A stretch of DNA of 36,116 nucleotides from Magnetococcales bacterium DCbin2 (GTDB taxonomy: Bacteria > Pseudomonadota > Magnetococcia > Magnetococcales > UBA8363): positions 377-36,492 of the forward strand of contig PEAO01000022.1 of NCBI GenBank assembly GCA_002753615.1, written 5' to 3'. A model generated the notes under the pieces. The model did no database searches. It was not told where the DNA came from and saw only the letters and a list, made by a program, of their open reading frames with translations. The translations under genes were made by a program, and so were the position numbers. Below, piece after piece: positions 15,001 through 24,717 of the stretch (within the stretch, counting starts at the first letter, position 1; each line of letters starts with the position of its first letter).

Positions 15001-16731
15001 TCAACGACAACGCTGTTTCATCTCCCTTCTTGTAGTAAAAATTTTATAATGATTGTCCGTATGGAGAAGAAAAATCCCCAAAGGCGTCACATCCTCCCCT
15101 TCGTTCCAAAGTTTCAACATTTCCGGGTATTGTCGTGTATCGTTCTCTTGGATGACGATTAAATCGATTTCTCCACGATGTGCCAGAGATGCAAGATCGC
15201 TCAAAAGTAATTCCGGTTGAAAATTGAAGAATTTCTTATGCTCAGTCACATGATCCGCCGTCACATCGAAATTTGACGCATAAAATTGCAACAGGATGGC
15301 ATCCCTTCTTTCCGGCATGGCGAGACGTAATTCTCCAGAATTCACGCAATGTTCGGCCAACCAGAGACCGGCGGCACGCACTTGTTGGCTGTCTCCCATC
15401 AGCCGTGTTTTGAATACTTCTGGAAGTTGCGGCTTGTAATAAACACCAGGGAGGGGAAGCGTCAAATAGGCAAAGAAAACGATACCGACCGCAGCCAGTA
15501 ATCGATTCCGGTTGACCGGCAAGGCCGTCATCGTGTTACGGATCATGAGGGCGATCACGACCAGCAGGAGGGGTTGATAGGGGAGCAAATAGCGCGTCAA
15601 GACCATATACAACAAAAGAACGACGGCTGGTGACAAATAGATCAAGACGCTCCAGGCGATCAAGTTCCGTTTGCGATGCCATCGGGAAATGGAAATAACG
15701 GCTTGCGATGGAAAAAAAAGCAACAAAGAAAAGAGAAACAGCAACGGGACCAGGGCATTTTCCAGGAGAATGGAAATTTCAATGTTGAAGAGTATTTTTA
15801 AGTTCCTCTTGGTCTTGTCAAGAATCTTGTCCAGATTGTTACGGATATAGTCAATGCTAGAGATTGTGTACAGTTTTTGGTGCTGTCCGTAGTCTTTCCT
15901 GTATTGTTGATACAATTCAGCTTCTTTGCTGGGTTGAACCCCCGGGGCAACAACCTCGTCATGTACAAGAAAGGCCGCTCCCCCTCTACCCAGATCCCAA
16001 GTCCCGGTATGTTTGTGTACATGCAACAGCCAGGGTGCGATAACCAACAGAAAAAGAAAAGCCGAAACCGTGATCTGTTGCACGGACGACTTATAATCAT
16101 GTTTTGGCCAACAAAACCGGTTGAGTTTCGGCAGAATCACGATACCCGCCAGCGTAATGTAGGCCAAGATGGCGGGTAGAAACCCTTCCGCCCTGGTCAG
16201 AAAGGCCGTACCGGAAAACAAAGCGAAGGCGATACTTTTGGACCAAGTGGGTCCATACAATAGGAGGGTAGCAAAGGTGGAAAAACTCATAAAATAGAGC
16301 AAAGAAAAATAGGACTCAGACAAAGAGACACGGCTGTGCAGCAGAATCTCGGGGCAAAAAGCCACCAGAACAGCACTGATGAATGCGACCTCTTTTGTGA
16401 ACACAGTGCGACAGAATCGATAGACAGCCAAGATCAGAAGCAGATAAGAAAGGGATGACACCAAGATGGCGGAACGTTCGATGTTGCCTACAAATTTATC
16501 GAGCAGGGCAGCAGTCACGCCGTAGAAAGGCATTTGTACGAATACAGGATTACCCCGGTAGGAAAAACCACGTCCAGAAAGCAGATTGACGCCCGACTCC
16601 ACCAGGACGGCACTGTCAGGTTTCCACACAGGATCGATCATGGCGGTATACCCACTCATGATGGCGGCAACCAACATGATGAGGCCAACCATCAGCCATT
16701 CCGATGGGGTGGTCGAGGGTTTCATTTGCAT
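15001..16731 (-). CDS. GT39/ArnT-like membrane glycosyltransferase (GT-C fold)
   Basis: The 576-residue protein has about 10-12 hydrophobic helices through residue 430 and a soluble C-terminal domain of about 140 residues. The first periplasmic loop carries DPVWKPDSAVLVESGVNLL, the acidic loop where GT-C enzymes place the catalytic Asp, and SRVSLSESYFSLLY and FLTRAEGFL are typical GT39/PMT_2 motifs. Such enzymes use a polyprenyl-phosphate sugar and transfer it to lipid A, protein or glycan on the outer face of the inner membrane. It is the last gene of the long minus-strand operon, and its start overlaps the preceding GT2 gene by 10 bases. The polyprenyl-phosphate sugar could come from the GT2 at 24718. 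The acceptor is unknown. Confidence 0.82.
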   Translation of the reverse strand: MQMKPSTTPSEWLMVGLIMLVAAIMSGYTAMIDPVWKPDSAVLVESGVNLLSGRGFSYRGNPVFVQMPFYGVTAALLDKFVGNIERSAILVSSLSYLLLILAVYRFCRTVFTKEVAFISAVLVAFCPEILLHSRVSLSESYFSLLYFMSFSTFATLLLYGPTWSKSIAFALFSGTAFLTRAEGFLPAILAYITLAGIVILPKLNRFCWPKHDYKSSVQQITVSAFLFLLVIAPWLLHVHKHTGTWDLGRGGAAFLVHDEVVAPGVQPSKEAELYQQYRKDYGQHQKLYTISSIDYIRNNLDKILDKTKRNLKILFNIEISILLENALVPLLFLFSLLLFFPSQAVISISRWHRKRNLIAWSVLIYLSPAVVLLLYMVLTRYLLPYQPLLLVVIALMIRNTMTALPVNRNRLLAAVGIVFFAYLTLPLPGVYYKPQLPEVFKTRLMGDSQQVRAAGLWLAEHCVNSGELRLAMPERRDAILLQFYASNFDVTADHVTEHKKFFNFQPELLLSDLASLAHRGEIDLIVIQENDTRQYPEMLKLWNEGEDVTPLGIFLLHTDNHYKIFTTRREMKQRCR

Positions 16732-17759
16732 GTCATTTCATCCGGGTGTGGCGGAAGATTGCACCGGGACACCATTCCCCAGAACAATCCCATGGCATAG
16801 GAGAAGTGGGTCACGGGGAACAGCGCAAAAACTCTGGGCCATAATCTCCAGGCATCGGCACGCAGGCAAAGCCAGCATGTGTGGTACAGAAAAAACAGCA
16901 TGTAAAACACCAGAGGAAAAGCCAGTACGACGTGCAAAAACGAAAAACAAGCAGAGAGCATGGCCAGTGGCAGGGCCAGGGTCAGCAGATTTTCCAGGGT
17001 ACGCATGGTTGCATGCCACCGGATAAGTTGCCAACGGCCAAAGCCGTACAAAAACATGTTCCTGGCCCAACTGCGAAGACTGGCCCGTTGATGATGCACC
17101 AGTGTCGCATAGGGGGTAAACCGCATGGTGCGCCCTCTGGCACGCAAACGCAGGCCCACATCCACATCTTCGGAGACTTGGCCAAAATGGCGTTCATCGA
17201 AGCCACCGATTGCCTCCAAAGCCTCGCAAGCATACAAAACATTGAGGGTTGGAAGGTAGTCAACCGGCACCAGCCTGGGCAGCACAACATTCTGATGAGA
17301 ATTGCGTCCGCCAAAATAAGATCCCAAAAAAATGGGTAATGCGCCATAGAAACCGTCATGCTGGTGTGGTGGGAGATTACCGCCTCCCACCGCAGCGAGA
17401 GAGGCGTCTGCACTCTTTTCTGCCTGCCAAGTGGCGACCAGCGTAGCCAGCCATGTCTCGGGGACATGGCAATCAGCATCCGTAAAGGCCAGCAGTTCCG
17501 TTCGGCATTCCCGCCATGCCACATTACGCCCCGCCGCCACGATCCGGCGCGGATTGTCCACGCTACGGATGCGGCCATCACGTCGAATCAACTCCTGAAT
17601 GATCGTCCGGGTTCCATCCGTGGAGCCACCGTCCACTAACAAAATGTCGAATGGTGCATCGAATCGTTGATTGGCGATCCGTTCAACACAGCTTTTCAAA
17701 CGATGGGCTTCGTTGTAGCACACGACCGCCACGGTCACCGAGTCAGGGGTGGGAGGCAT
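16722..17759 (-). CDS. GT2-family glycosyltransferase with C-terminal membrane helices
   Basis: The 345-residue protein has a GT-A domain (about 7-235). VAVVCYNEA opens it, VDGGSTDGT (about 42-50) binds the nucleotide, FTDADCHVP (about 91-99) is the DxD metal site, and SEDVDVGLRLRARG gives the catalytic ED region. Two to three hydrophobic segments follow (about 255-335). CAGGAG at a good distance precedes the ATG at 17759, which lies inside the end of the upstream radical SAM gene (17-bp overlap). Such enzymes transfer sugar from a nucleotide sugar to a lipid or glycan on the cytoplasmic side. The acceptor is unknown. Confidence 0.88.
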   Translation of the reverse strand: MPPTPDSVTVAVVCYNEAHRLKSCVERIANQRFDAPFDILLVDGGSTDGTRTIIQELIRRDGRIRSVDNPRRIVAAGRNVAWRECRTELLAFTDADCHVPETWLATLVATWQAEKSADASLAAVGGGNLPPHQHDGFYGALPIFLGSYFGGRNSHQNVVLPRLVPVDYLPTLNVLYACEALEAIGGFDERHFGQVSEDVDVGLRLRARGRTMRFTPYATLVHHQRASLRSWARNMFLYGFGRWQLIRWHATMRTLENLLTLALPLAMLSACFSFLHVVLAFPLVFYMLFFLYHTCWLCLRADAWRLWPRVFALFPVTHFSYAMGLFWGMVSRCNLPPHPDEMTCK

Positions 17760-19233
17760 GGGGTCTCCTGAGCCATGAATCGCGCAGAAAGTGAAACGCG
17801 GAATGAAGACTCCGAAATCCTTCCGATGGTTGGGTAATGAGTTGTTTGAGCTTCATGCGCAGATATGGACCACTAAAATGATACTCCTTGTAAGCTCGGT
17901 TACAAAAAGCGGTCAACTGGTCTGCGGTGACCTGGGGCAGAGTGATGACACACCGATGCTGACCTTGGGGATCGAGCCAGCGGTCAAAATCGGTTTCTGT
18001 GAGGAGGTGATTTTCTTGTGCCCAGCGATAATAGTCGGTACCGGGATAGGGGTGGACGAAATAGAACTGGGCACTGTCCGGCAGTAGCCGTTTCGCAAAC
18101 GCCAAAGTTTGTTCCATACTTTGCGGGGTCTCGCCGGGGTTGCCAACCACAAAGCAACCATGCACGAGAAGACCGGCGCGGCGGGCATTGGCCATAAAGG
18201 TCTCTGCCGCCTCCACGGTGAATCCCTTGTTGATCTGCTTGAGGATCTCCGGCGACCCGCTTTCAAAGCCAGTGACCATCAGGCGACAACCCGCCTGCCG
18301 CATCCGCAACATGGTCTCTCCGTCCAAGGGTGGACGGGCGTTGCAATACCAACGGAACGGATGGTTCTGGAAACGGAGCTTACGGTCGATGATTCCCTGA
18401 CAGATCTCCAGGACGTGGGCGCGGTGGACGGTGAAGGTGTCATCGTCGATCCACACCTCCTTGACATCGGGAAAATGTGCGATGATGTACTCGAACTCTT
18501 CCAGAATGCGTTGCGTGCTGTGAAAACGATAACGTCTGCCGTGCAAGGTCTGGTTGAATACGCACCAAGCGCACCGATGGGGACATCCGCGACCGGTCAT
18601 CAGCATGACGCCGGGAAAGTGTGCAGGCGAAAAAAAATAGTTCCGGTGGTGCAGAAAGCGTTTGTAGATGGGTGCCACAGCCGGGATATCGTCCAGATCC
18701 CGCAGCAATTCCGCGTCCGGGTTGTGGCGGATCGTTTCCGCCGTCCCTTTGCGTTGCCTGAAACTCAACCCCCGGACGTTTTCCATCCCCTGACCCTGGA
18801 ACCGTGCAGCAACCAGTTCGACGAGCGGCGTTTCGTACTCTCCCCGGACTACGCCATCCAGTTCTGGACACTGGCGCAAGGTTTCTTCGGGCAGGGCACT
18901 GACGTGGGAACCCACAAACAGGATCTGGAGGTCCGGGAACGCAGCGCGCATGGTGCGCACGCTCTCCATATCCCTGCCCATGCTGGCGGTGGTGGTTTCG
19001 ATCACCACAAGATCGGGCGCACCATCGCGGATCCACGTCAGGCAATCGGCCAGGGACCGACCGTCCGCGATGGCATCCAGCAGGGCAATTTCCGCCCCCG
19101 CCTGTTCCACAATCGCCGCCGCCTGGGCCAGCCAGACCGGATAGTACAGTGTGCGGCTTTTGGCGACTTGCGGGCTGCGCTCACTGCGGGAAAAATGGGG
19201 GTGAAACGGGGGATTGAGAAAATAAATTTTCAT
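17743..19233 (-). CDS. B12-binding-domain radical SAM protein
   Basis: A 496-residue class B-type (cobalamin-binding plus radical SAM) enzyme. The start ATG at 19233 (GGAAA before it) is chosen because MKIYFLNPPF is the usual opening of the B12-binding domain. That domain spans about 1-140, with IETTTASMGRD and FVGSHVSALPEE. The radical SAM core holds TGRGCPHRCAWC with C217, C221 and C224. EVWIDDDTF and MVTGFESGSPEILKQINKG are the usual later strands. Relatives include BchE- and HpnJ-like enzymes that do methylations, ring closures and other C-H chemistry. The substrate is unknown; the operon context points to a lipid- or glycan-linked product. It begins 13 bases after the preceding radical SAM gene. 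Confidence 0.88.
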   Translation of the reverse strand: MKIYFLNPPFHPHFSRSERSPQVAKSRTLYYPVWLAQAAAIVEQAGAEIALLDAIADGRSLADCLTWIRDGAPDLVVIETTTASMGRDMESVRTMRAAFPDLQILFVGSHVSALPEETLRQCPELDGVVRGEYETPLVELVAARFQGQGMENVRGLSFRQRKGTAETIRHNPDAELLRDLDDIPAVAPIYKRFLHHRNYFFSPAHFPGVMLMTGRGCPHRCAWCVFNQTLHGRRYRFHSTQRILEEFEYIIAHFPDVKEVWIDDDTFTVHRAHVLEICQGIIDRKLRFQNHPFRWYCNARPPLDGETMLRMRQAGCRLMVTGFESGSPEILKQINKGFTVEAAETFMANARRAGLLVHGCFVVGNPGETPQSMEQTLAFAKRLLPDSAQFYFVHPYPGTDYYRWAQENHLLTETDFDRWLDPQGQHRCVITLPQVTADQLTAFCNRAYKEYHFSGPYLRMKLKQLITQPSEGFRSLHSAFHFLRDSWLRRPHASHP

Positions 19234-19246
19234 GGCGTTTCCATCG

Positions 19247-20818
19247 TCATCCTGGCCCGCCATCCAGAGAACCGGATGGTACCACTGGGGTCTTGGGACG
19301 CAATCGGACTGGGCCGAATAACCGACGACCTGTCACCTTGCGATAGAAAAATTCCGTCAGATAGCGTCCATAATGGCGGACATACTGAACATCTCGCTGA
19401 TCAATGTTCCAAAGCCGGATCGCATGACCAAGAAACGGTTCGAAAAACCGCAATATGAGGAACAATCGTGTTCGCAAAAGCACCATCGTCACCCAGGAGG
19501 GGGTGTATACGGCGATTTTGAACAGCAGCATGTAGTTCTGGCAGCGTTTGAACAGTTTTTGATCCCGAATCGACCCCGAATCGCCAACCCGACATCCCTC
19601 CTTGCCAGAATCGATATTTTCCTTGTCGGCCTCCTGAATGAATCCGCTATTGATGGCATGATCCACGATGTCGGTCTGTGGTTGCAGGCTTAAAATCAAG
19701 GTATTGACCTTGGCTGCGGCGTGACAATGGCTGAAGAAAATCGCGGCATCCACATAATCGGCTTCCGTATCGCCCGGAAGACCGAAGATCATATCCGGCT
19801 GGTATGGCAAATCATACTGCTCGAACCAAGCGATCATCTGATGAATCGTGACGTTATCCTCCTTGCGTTGCAAAAATTGACGCCTAGTCTCGCCATTGAG
19901 GGATTGGATCCCGATTTGGATGCCGAAACAACCCGACTCTTTCAGGAGTCGGACGATCTCCTCACTCATGCAACTGGGGTGCCCCAAGCAAAGATAGGGG
20001 ACACCGACCTCTTTGGAATAGAGTGCCACGAACGCACGCAACCATTCCACGTCGTAGGTGAAAATTTCGTCGTAGATCTGCAAGGATTGGTATTGGTAAA
20101 GATCAAAGGCCTCCCTGAGTTGCGTCACAAATTGTCGCGGCGTCAATCGTCTGAGATAACGCCCCTTTCCACGATAAATTTTTCTTTGGGCATTGTGGTG
20201 ACAGAACGAACAGGCATACAGACATCCGCGGGAGGAGATGGCAAGATGGGTTTTGGAAGTATTGACATAGGGGGCATAGATGGAACGGTCCGGCACTCCA
20301 AACTGCGCAATATCCTGTTCAAGGGGGGAAAGTTCATTTTTCGACCATGAATCGCCCATCCGGGTCCATACCCCTGGAATATCGGTAGCGCGTTGTCCCT
20401 CGGAGACGGCGGCAGCGATTTTTGCCATGGGAAACTCACCGTCTCCCCGAACCAAATAATCGTACCAAGGTTCTTCGGCAACCCGCTCCGGCAAGATCGT
20501 GACATGGGTGCCGCCCGCCACGATGGTGACCGCAGGCAGTCTGTGTCGTATGGCACGGGCAAAACGGTTGGCCCACGGAAAGGTGTCCGTCAGGATTTGA
20601 ATACCGAAGATATTGGGTGCATAGGCGGCGATTTCATCGATGATCCACCGTTCAGCGGAGAAAAACCGGTGCAATCGTGGATAATGCAGCAGCAGTTTGT
20701 CGTCAAATAGAGTGGGATCGAAAAATAACTGACATTCATGACCATTTCTTTTCAAAACGGCTGACAGATATTGCAGTCCCAGACCTTCGGCACCGTAGCT
20801 GAGCAAAGCGACCTTCAT
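19247..20818 (-). CDS. B12-binding-domain radical SAM protein
   Basis: A 523-residue protein of the same general class. MKVALLSYGAEGLGLQYL opens the Rossmann-like B12-binding domain (about 1-140), which includes VAGGTHVTILPE (about 100-111) and VRGDGEFP (about 123-130). The radical SAM motif is SSRGCLYACSFCHHN with C199, C203 and C206. LQIYDEIFTYD and FGIQIGIQSLNGETRRQFL follow. The last 130 residues are family-specific and basic, with hydrophobic patches that may touch the membrane. It starts 31 bases after the truncated radical SAM fragment and ends 13 bases before the next gene, so it is in the operon. The reaction is unknown. Confidence 0.88.
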   Translation of the reverse strand: MKVALLSYGAEGLGLQYLSAVLKRNGHECQLFFDPTLFDDKLLLHYPRLHRFFSAERWIIDEIAAYAPNIFGIQILTDTFPWANRFARAIRHRLPAVTIVAGGTHVTILPERVAEEPWYDYLVRGDGEFPMAKIAAAVSEGQRATDIPGVWTRMGDSWSKNELSPLEQDIAQFGVPDRSIYAPYVNTSKTHLAISSRGCLYACSFCHHNAQRKIYRGKGRYLRRLTPRQFVTQLREAFDLYQYQSLQIYDEIFTYDVEWLRAFVALYSKEVGVPYLCLGHPSCMSEEIVRLLKESGCFGIQIGIQSLNGETRRQFLQRKEDNVTIHQMIAWFEQYDLPYQPDMIFGLPGDTEADYVDAAIFFSHCHAAAKVNTLILSLQPQTDIVDHAINSGFIQEADKENIDSGKEGCRVGDSGSIRDQKLFKRCQNYMLLFKIAVYTPSWVTMVLLRTRLFLILRFFEPFLGHAIRLWNIDQRDVQYVRHYGRYLTEFFYRKVTGRRLFGPVRLRPKTPVVPSGSLDGGPG

Positions 20819-20849
20819 GTTGGATACCTAGTGGACGGTAGAATCATGG

Positions 20850-21243
20850 TTATGGGCGATATTGCGCCATCCGCACATAGCGTTCCATGGAAAAGCGGTG
20901 ATACGGGACCCGGTAGGCATTGATGTCCGCGGTGATCCCCTCTGGATTGCGCAGTATCCGACCCTGTTCCCGATAGATCAGTCCGGGAATCAGGGTTTTG
21001 TTTTTTTCCGCGCCACACGCGATAGCCAGAATATCGGCAATCGAATCCTCCGCTTCGCCATCCACCAGCAGGTCGGCAGAGGTCCGGGAAAATAATAATT
21101 CTGGATTGATCTTGCATACCTTGCCACCAATCAGAATCGGTGTTGTCTGGAAGGTTTCCTGGAGGGCGGTCATATCCCAGTCCGATGGGGAAATAATGGT
21201 AGCTTGCGTTACAGAGCGGCGGATTGATCAATGCCACATTCAT
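20850..21243 (-). pseudogene. Broken B12-binding radical SAM gene fragment
   Basis: The ATG at 21243 opens a B12-binding domain start, MNVALINPPL and YHYFPIGLGYD, in one frame. Near 21175 the sense passes to another frame reading ETFQTTPILIGGKVCKINPE, then ADLLVDGEAEDSIADIL and IPGLIYREQG, and it ends at 20850 before any CxxxCxxC motif. About 60-70 residues that normally separate these two segments are missing, and the whole radical SAM core is gone. So it is a deletion-frameshift remnant of one more enzyme of this class, lying between two intact ones. A short B12-domain-only protein made from an internal ATG at 21173 is possible but less likely. Confidence 0.8.
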
Positions 21244-21259
21244 GCGATTGGAGTCCTGA

Positions 21260-22918
21260 TCACTCATTCTCGACGGGTCTGTGGGATTCAAGGCTTTTGT
21301 AATAACGTCGTACTACCAGGGAAAACAGATGACTTCGCAATATTTTTGGAACCCAGAACAACACCTCTTCCAATACCATGCTGCGGGGGTAAAGCCATCG
21401 GGAAAGATAGGCCATGGCAATATCCAGCCGGAATAACAGACTGAGAACCGGATTTTTGATGCGCTGAAAATTAAAGTCAAGAAAATATTTCTTTTTTGCC
21501 TGCACTATGGCAGAGATGGTTTTTTCGTCCAGTTGGAACAAATTCAACAAAATGGCCTCAACCGGATCAATGAACACCAAAGAAAAATAGGCGTGTCGAT
21601 GGCGGGTGAACTCGGGCCGCAGATACCATTGTTGCGCATGTGGATTTTGTTCGTACAAGGCAGTTCCGGGAACGGGGGAAACCACCCAAACCTGATAACC
21701 ATCAATGAATGCTGCGTAACGTTCAAACGTCGCCAATTCCGTGCGAATCGTCTCCGTGGTTTCAAACGGAAAGCCCAACAGGATATTGGAAAACACCTTC
21801 AGTCCGCTCGCTTTGATGATCCGCAGTTTCTCTACCGCCACATCCAGGCTAATCCTCTTGTTGACGGCATTCATCCCCTGTTCAGACAACCGTTCCAAAC
21901 CAAACTGAAGTGAAATGAAATTGGCGTTGACCATGGCTTCACACACTTCATGATCCACCGGAGCCAATACATTGGTCCAGGCACGGAAGGTCAACGTTTT
22001 GGACAGTCCCGATGCCACCAACAGACGGCAGATGGCCATGGCTCTTTGACGGGGGATGGTAAAATTGTTATCGGCAAAGGTGACGGTATCGATATTGAAC
22101 TCCCGTTGCAGGCGCGCAACATTGGCGATCACATAGTCCGCACTGTTATTACGGATTTTCCCCGCCATGAAATCGGCCTTGCAAAAAACACAACGGTATG
22201 GGCACCCCCGCTGAGTGGGAACCAAGGAGGTCACTCCCTGTCGATCCGGTTTTCCCAGTGGCAGAAAATCTTCGATGTTGGTCAAGGAAAAATCAATGAA
22301 AGGGAGATCATCCAGGTTGGTCACCCATTCGACGGGTCCGGTGGTGACGCTCTGTCCATGGGCGTCGCGGAACATCAGACCAGGAATGCTGATCAGGTCT
22401 CGACGCAGAGCATCGTTCATGCGCACAGGGACCGGGAGAAGTTGTGCCAGCATAGCCATGATTTTGCGGATGGGAATCTCCCCCTCGCCACAGATGACCA
22501 AGTCCGGTTGTCCCAAGGCCAAAATTTCTTCGGCGGCGTGATAGGCGTGCAATCCCCCGGCGATCTGCACCAACTCCGGGAATGCGTGGCGGGCCTTGGC
22601 CATCAGTTGGTAGGCCCACCAAGCATTCGGGGCGACCACATTGAAACCTAACAGATCGGGTCGATAATCCCGGACGATGTCCAAGAGTTGATCGTCGGAA
22701 TAGACGGTAAGGGTAGAGTTGTTTTCGATGACCCGTACATCGCAAAAATCCTTGATCGCCGCCGCTACCATCAACGGACCCAGGGCCAGCATGGGATTGA
22801 ATACGGAAAATTTCGCTCTGGGTACCAGGATCAGCAGACGCGGACGTTGACCTTCCGGGACGGGGAACAAACGGCCACAGGCAAAGGGGGAAATCTCTTG
22901 GGGCAGCGGGTGGATCAT
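21260..22918 (-). CDS. B12-binding-domain radical SAM protein
   Basis: The 552-residue protein starts at the ATG at 22918, which overlaps the TGA of the methyltransferase gene as ATGA; a longer frame to 23089 would run through that gene. A B12-binding domain (about 25-150) has the strands LLILVPRAKFSVFNP, GGLHAYHAAEEIL and VICGEGEIPIRK. The radical SAM core has PTQRGCPYRCVFCKADF with C239, C243 and C246, followed by VTFADNNFTI and FGLERLSEQGM. The C-terminal 120 residues include hydrophobic and basic segments. It may work on the same product as the methyltransferase and sister enzymes. Substrate unknown. Confidence 0.9.
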   Translation of the reverse strand: MIHPLPQEISPFACGRLFPVPEGQRPRLLILVPRAKFSVFNPMLALGPLMVAAAIKDFCDVRVIENNSTLTVYSDDQLLDIVRDYRPDLLGFNVVAPNAWWAYQLMAKARHAFPELVQIAGGLHAYHAAEEILALGQPDLVICGEGEIPIRKIMAMLAQLLPVPVRMNDALRRDLISIPGLMFRDAHGQSVTTGPVEWVTNLDDLPFIDFSLTNIEDFLPLGKPDRQGVTSLVPTQRGCPYRCVFCKADFMAGKIRNNSADYVIANVARLQREFNIDTVTFADNNFTIPRQRAMAICRLLVASGLSKTLTFRAWTNVLAPVDHEVCEAMVNANFISLQFGLERLSEQGMNAVNKRISLDVAVEKLRIIKASGLKVFSNILLGFPFETTETIRTELATFERYAAFIDGYQVWVVSPVPGTALYEQNPHAQQWYLRPEFTRHRHAYFSLVFIDPVEAILLNLFQLDEKTISAIVQAKKKYFLDFNFQRIKNPVLSLLFRLDIAMAYLSRWLYPRSMVLEEVLFWVPKILRSHLFSLVVRRYYKSLESHRPVENE

Positions 22919-23667
22919 TTGCGCACACTTTTGCGGAAGGTTTGCGCATCTTGTGGCGAAACGAAATGATAGTAGTGGAAAATCGCTAAGTTGCGTATGC
23001 CACGCATCTCTTCCAGAACCGGTTCCAGTTTTTGATACCATCCCGATAACCAAGCGGGCCAAGCGGGGAAGAAAGAGCCGCTCCAGCAATCCTGCACATG
23101 GAATCCCGCCCGCCGCGCTTCACGGCGGAAGCGACCCGGAAACGCATGGAGCATCCCCCGTTCCACACTTCTCACCACGCCGAGTAGACAATTGACCGGA
23201 TTGAGTGGATTGGGTTCCATGAGCAGAAAACGCCCCCCTGGCTGAAGTATGCGGAACACTTCCCGAAACACCGCCGGGGTATCCGGCACATGATGCAGAC
23301 AAGAGAAGGCTAGGACATGTTCGAAGCTGTGCGCGGCAAATGGCAGTGCCGTGGCATCGCCCTGCAAAAAACGCACGGGTGAGTCCGACATTTTGTCCCG
23401 TACTCGTTGCAACATCGCCCCCGAAAGGTCCATGGCGATCAATTGAGGATGTCGGCGGGCCAGATGTTGGGTATACAGACCCGTCCCACATCCGATCTCA
23501 AGGATACGCGGTGTCAGAGACCCCGGGTCTCGGTGATCGTTGCAGGGGATACCGTCCCGGAGCAACCGATGGCAACGTCGCGCACTAACCACATCATCGG
23601 TCGTGAAAAGATCACGGTCATACGTGCTAGCGTTGTGGTCATAAAAATCGCGTATGGGACGGTTCAT
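22915..23667 (-). CDS. SAM-dependent class I methyltransferase (UbiE-like)
   Basis: The 250-residue protein starts at the ATG at 23667, with GGAAAGGG before it, one base after the galE stop. It has the class I Rossmann motifs: RILEIGCGTGLYTQHLA (about 53-69), DLSGAMLQ, GDATALPF and HHVPDTPAVFREVFRIL, then GGRFLLMEPNPLNP. Its N-terminus, FYDHNASTYDRD, is typical of small-molecule methyltransferases. The last 70 residues are family-specific and hydrophobic. Product and acceptor are unknown; it is coupled to the radical SAM gene by a 4-base overlap. Confidence 0.88.
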   Translation of the reverse strand: MNRPIRDFYDHNASTYDRDLFTTDDVVSARRCHRLLRDGIPCNDHRDPGSLTPRILEIGCGTGLYTQHLARRHPQLIAMDLSGAMLQRVRDKMSDSPVRFLQGDATALPFAAHSFEHVLAFSCLHHVPDTPAVFREVFRILQPGGRFLLMEPNPLNPVNCLLGVVRSVERGMLHAFPGRFRREARRAGFHVQDCWSGSFFPAWPAWLSGWYQKLEPVLEEMRGIRNLAIFHYYHFVSPQDAQTFRKSVRK

Positions 23668-23668
23668 G

Positions 23669-24667
23669 TCACCCTTTCCTGGACCATTCTCCAGAGTGCC
23701 ACGCCCAGGCGTCCGCCACGATGGTCGGCAATGGCTTGCGTATCTTCCATCCCAGAGCAGCCTGCGCACGAGTACTGTCCGCCACCAGTTGTGGCGGATC
23801 ACCCGGACGCCGGGGATGGATCGTGAACGGAACCGGTAGGCCGGAAACACGCTCCACCCAGTGAATGATTTGCATAACGCTGGTTCCCTGGCCAGTGCCC
23901 AGGTTGAATCCGGGGGTTTCGCCGATGTCTATCCGATCCAGATACAGTAAGGCATACTTATGGGCCTCAGCTAGGTCGGTAACATGAATATAATCCCGAA
24001 TGCAGGTGCCATCCGGCGTGGGATAGTCGGCACCGAACACCTGTAAAGGGGCGGTGCGGGTCAGTGCCGCGCCGATGGTCAGGGGAATCAAACGGGTTTC
24101 GGGTTCATGGCGCGGACCAATACCATAATCAGCACCGGCGGCATTGAAATACCGCAGCCGTACTGCGGAAAAGCCATGCTGCGAACCATACCATTGCAGG
24201 GCTTTCTCGAACATGAGTTTGCTTTCCGCATAAGGGTTGGCAGGATGCGGTTCTTCCTCCTCGGTAATGGGAATCTTCGGGTGCATGCCGAAGATGGAAC
24301 AAGAGGAGGAAAACACAATGCGCCGACAACCACCCAGACGCATGGCCTCCAGCAGAACCAATCCCGCACTCACGTTGTTCTGAAAATATTTTCCGGGATA
24401 TTCCATGCTTTCGCCCACATAGGCGAAACCGGCAAAATGCAGCACGCGGTCGATTTCCTGCGTGCGAATCGTGGCGGTCACGCAGTCGAACTGATTCAGG
24501 TCGGCTTGGACAAACACCACCCCAGCGGGCAAAAACTCCCGATGACCGTTCACAAGGTTGTCCAGCACCACAATGTCGCAGGCGGGAACGCCGCTACGCA
24601 CCAGGTGGTGTACGGTATGCGCACCGATATAGCCGCCCCCCCCGGTGACCAGAATCCGTCTACCCAT
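23669..24667 (-). CDS. galE: UDP-glucose 4-epimerase-like (GalE, extended SDR)
   Basis: The 332-residue protein is a standard-length GalE-type extended SDR. It has the NAD motif ILVTGGGGYIGAHTVHHL (about 5-22), LDNLVNG, LHFAGFAYVGESM, SSSCSIFG (catalytic Ser/Thr strand), PYAESKLMFE (Tyr-x-x-x-Lys) and YFNAAGADYGIG. The tail with GDPPQLVADSTRAQAALGW fits UDP-hexose epimerases. It would supply UDP-galactose or UDP-GalNAc to the glycosyltransferases of the same operon. Whether it acts on Glc or GlcNAc sugars cannot be told. Confidence 0.9.
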   Translation of the reverse strand: MGRRILVTGGGGYIGAHTVHHLVRSGVPACDIVVLDNLVNGHREFLPAGVVFVQADLNQFDCVTATIRTQEIDRVLHFAGFAYVGESMEYPGKYFQNNVSAGLVLLEAMRLGGCRRIVFSSSCSIFGMHPKIPITEEEEPHPANPYAESKLMFEKALQWYGSQHGFSAVRLRYFNAAGADYGIGPRHEPETRLIPLTIGAALTRTAPLQVFGADYPTPDGTCIRDYIHVTDLAEAHKYALLYLDRIDIGETPGFNLGTGQGTSVMQIIHWVERVSGLPVPFTIHPRRPGDPPQLVADSTRAQAALGWKIRKPLPTIVADAWAWHSGEWSRKG

Positions 24668-24717
24668 GGATTTGAACCTTATCTGATATGTCGTTCCATC
24701 GCTTCAACGACGGATAC

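Noticed and set aside
18109..19458. Long plus-strand open frame (449 codons) opposite the radical SAM genes
   Set aside because: It runs antisense through two genes with clear CxxxCxxC motifs, and its product is unlike any protein I recognise.
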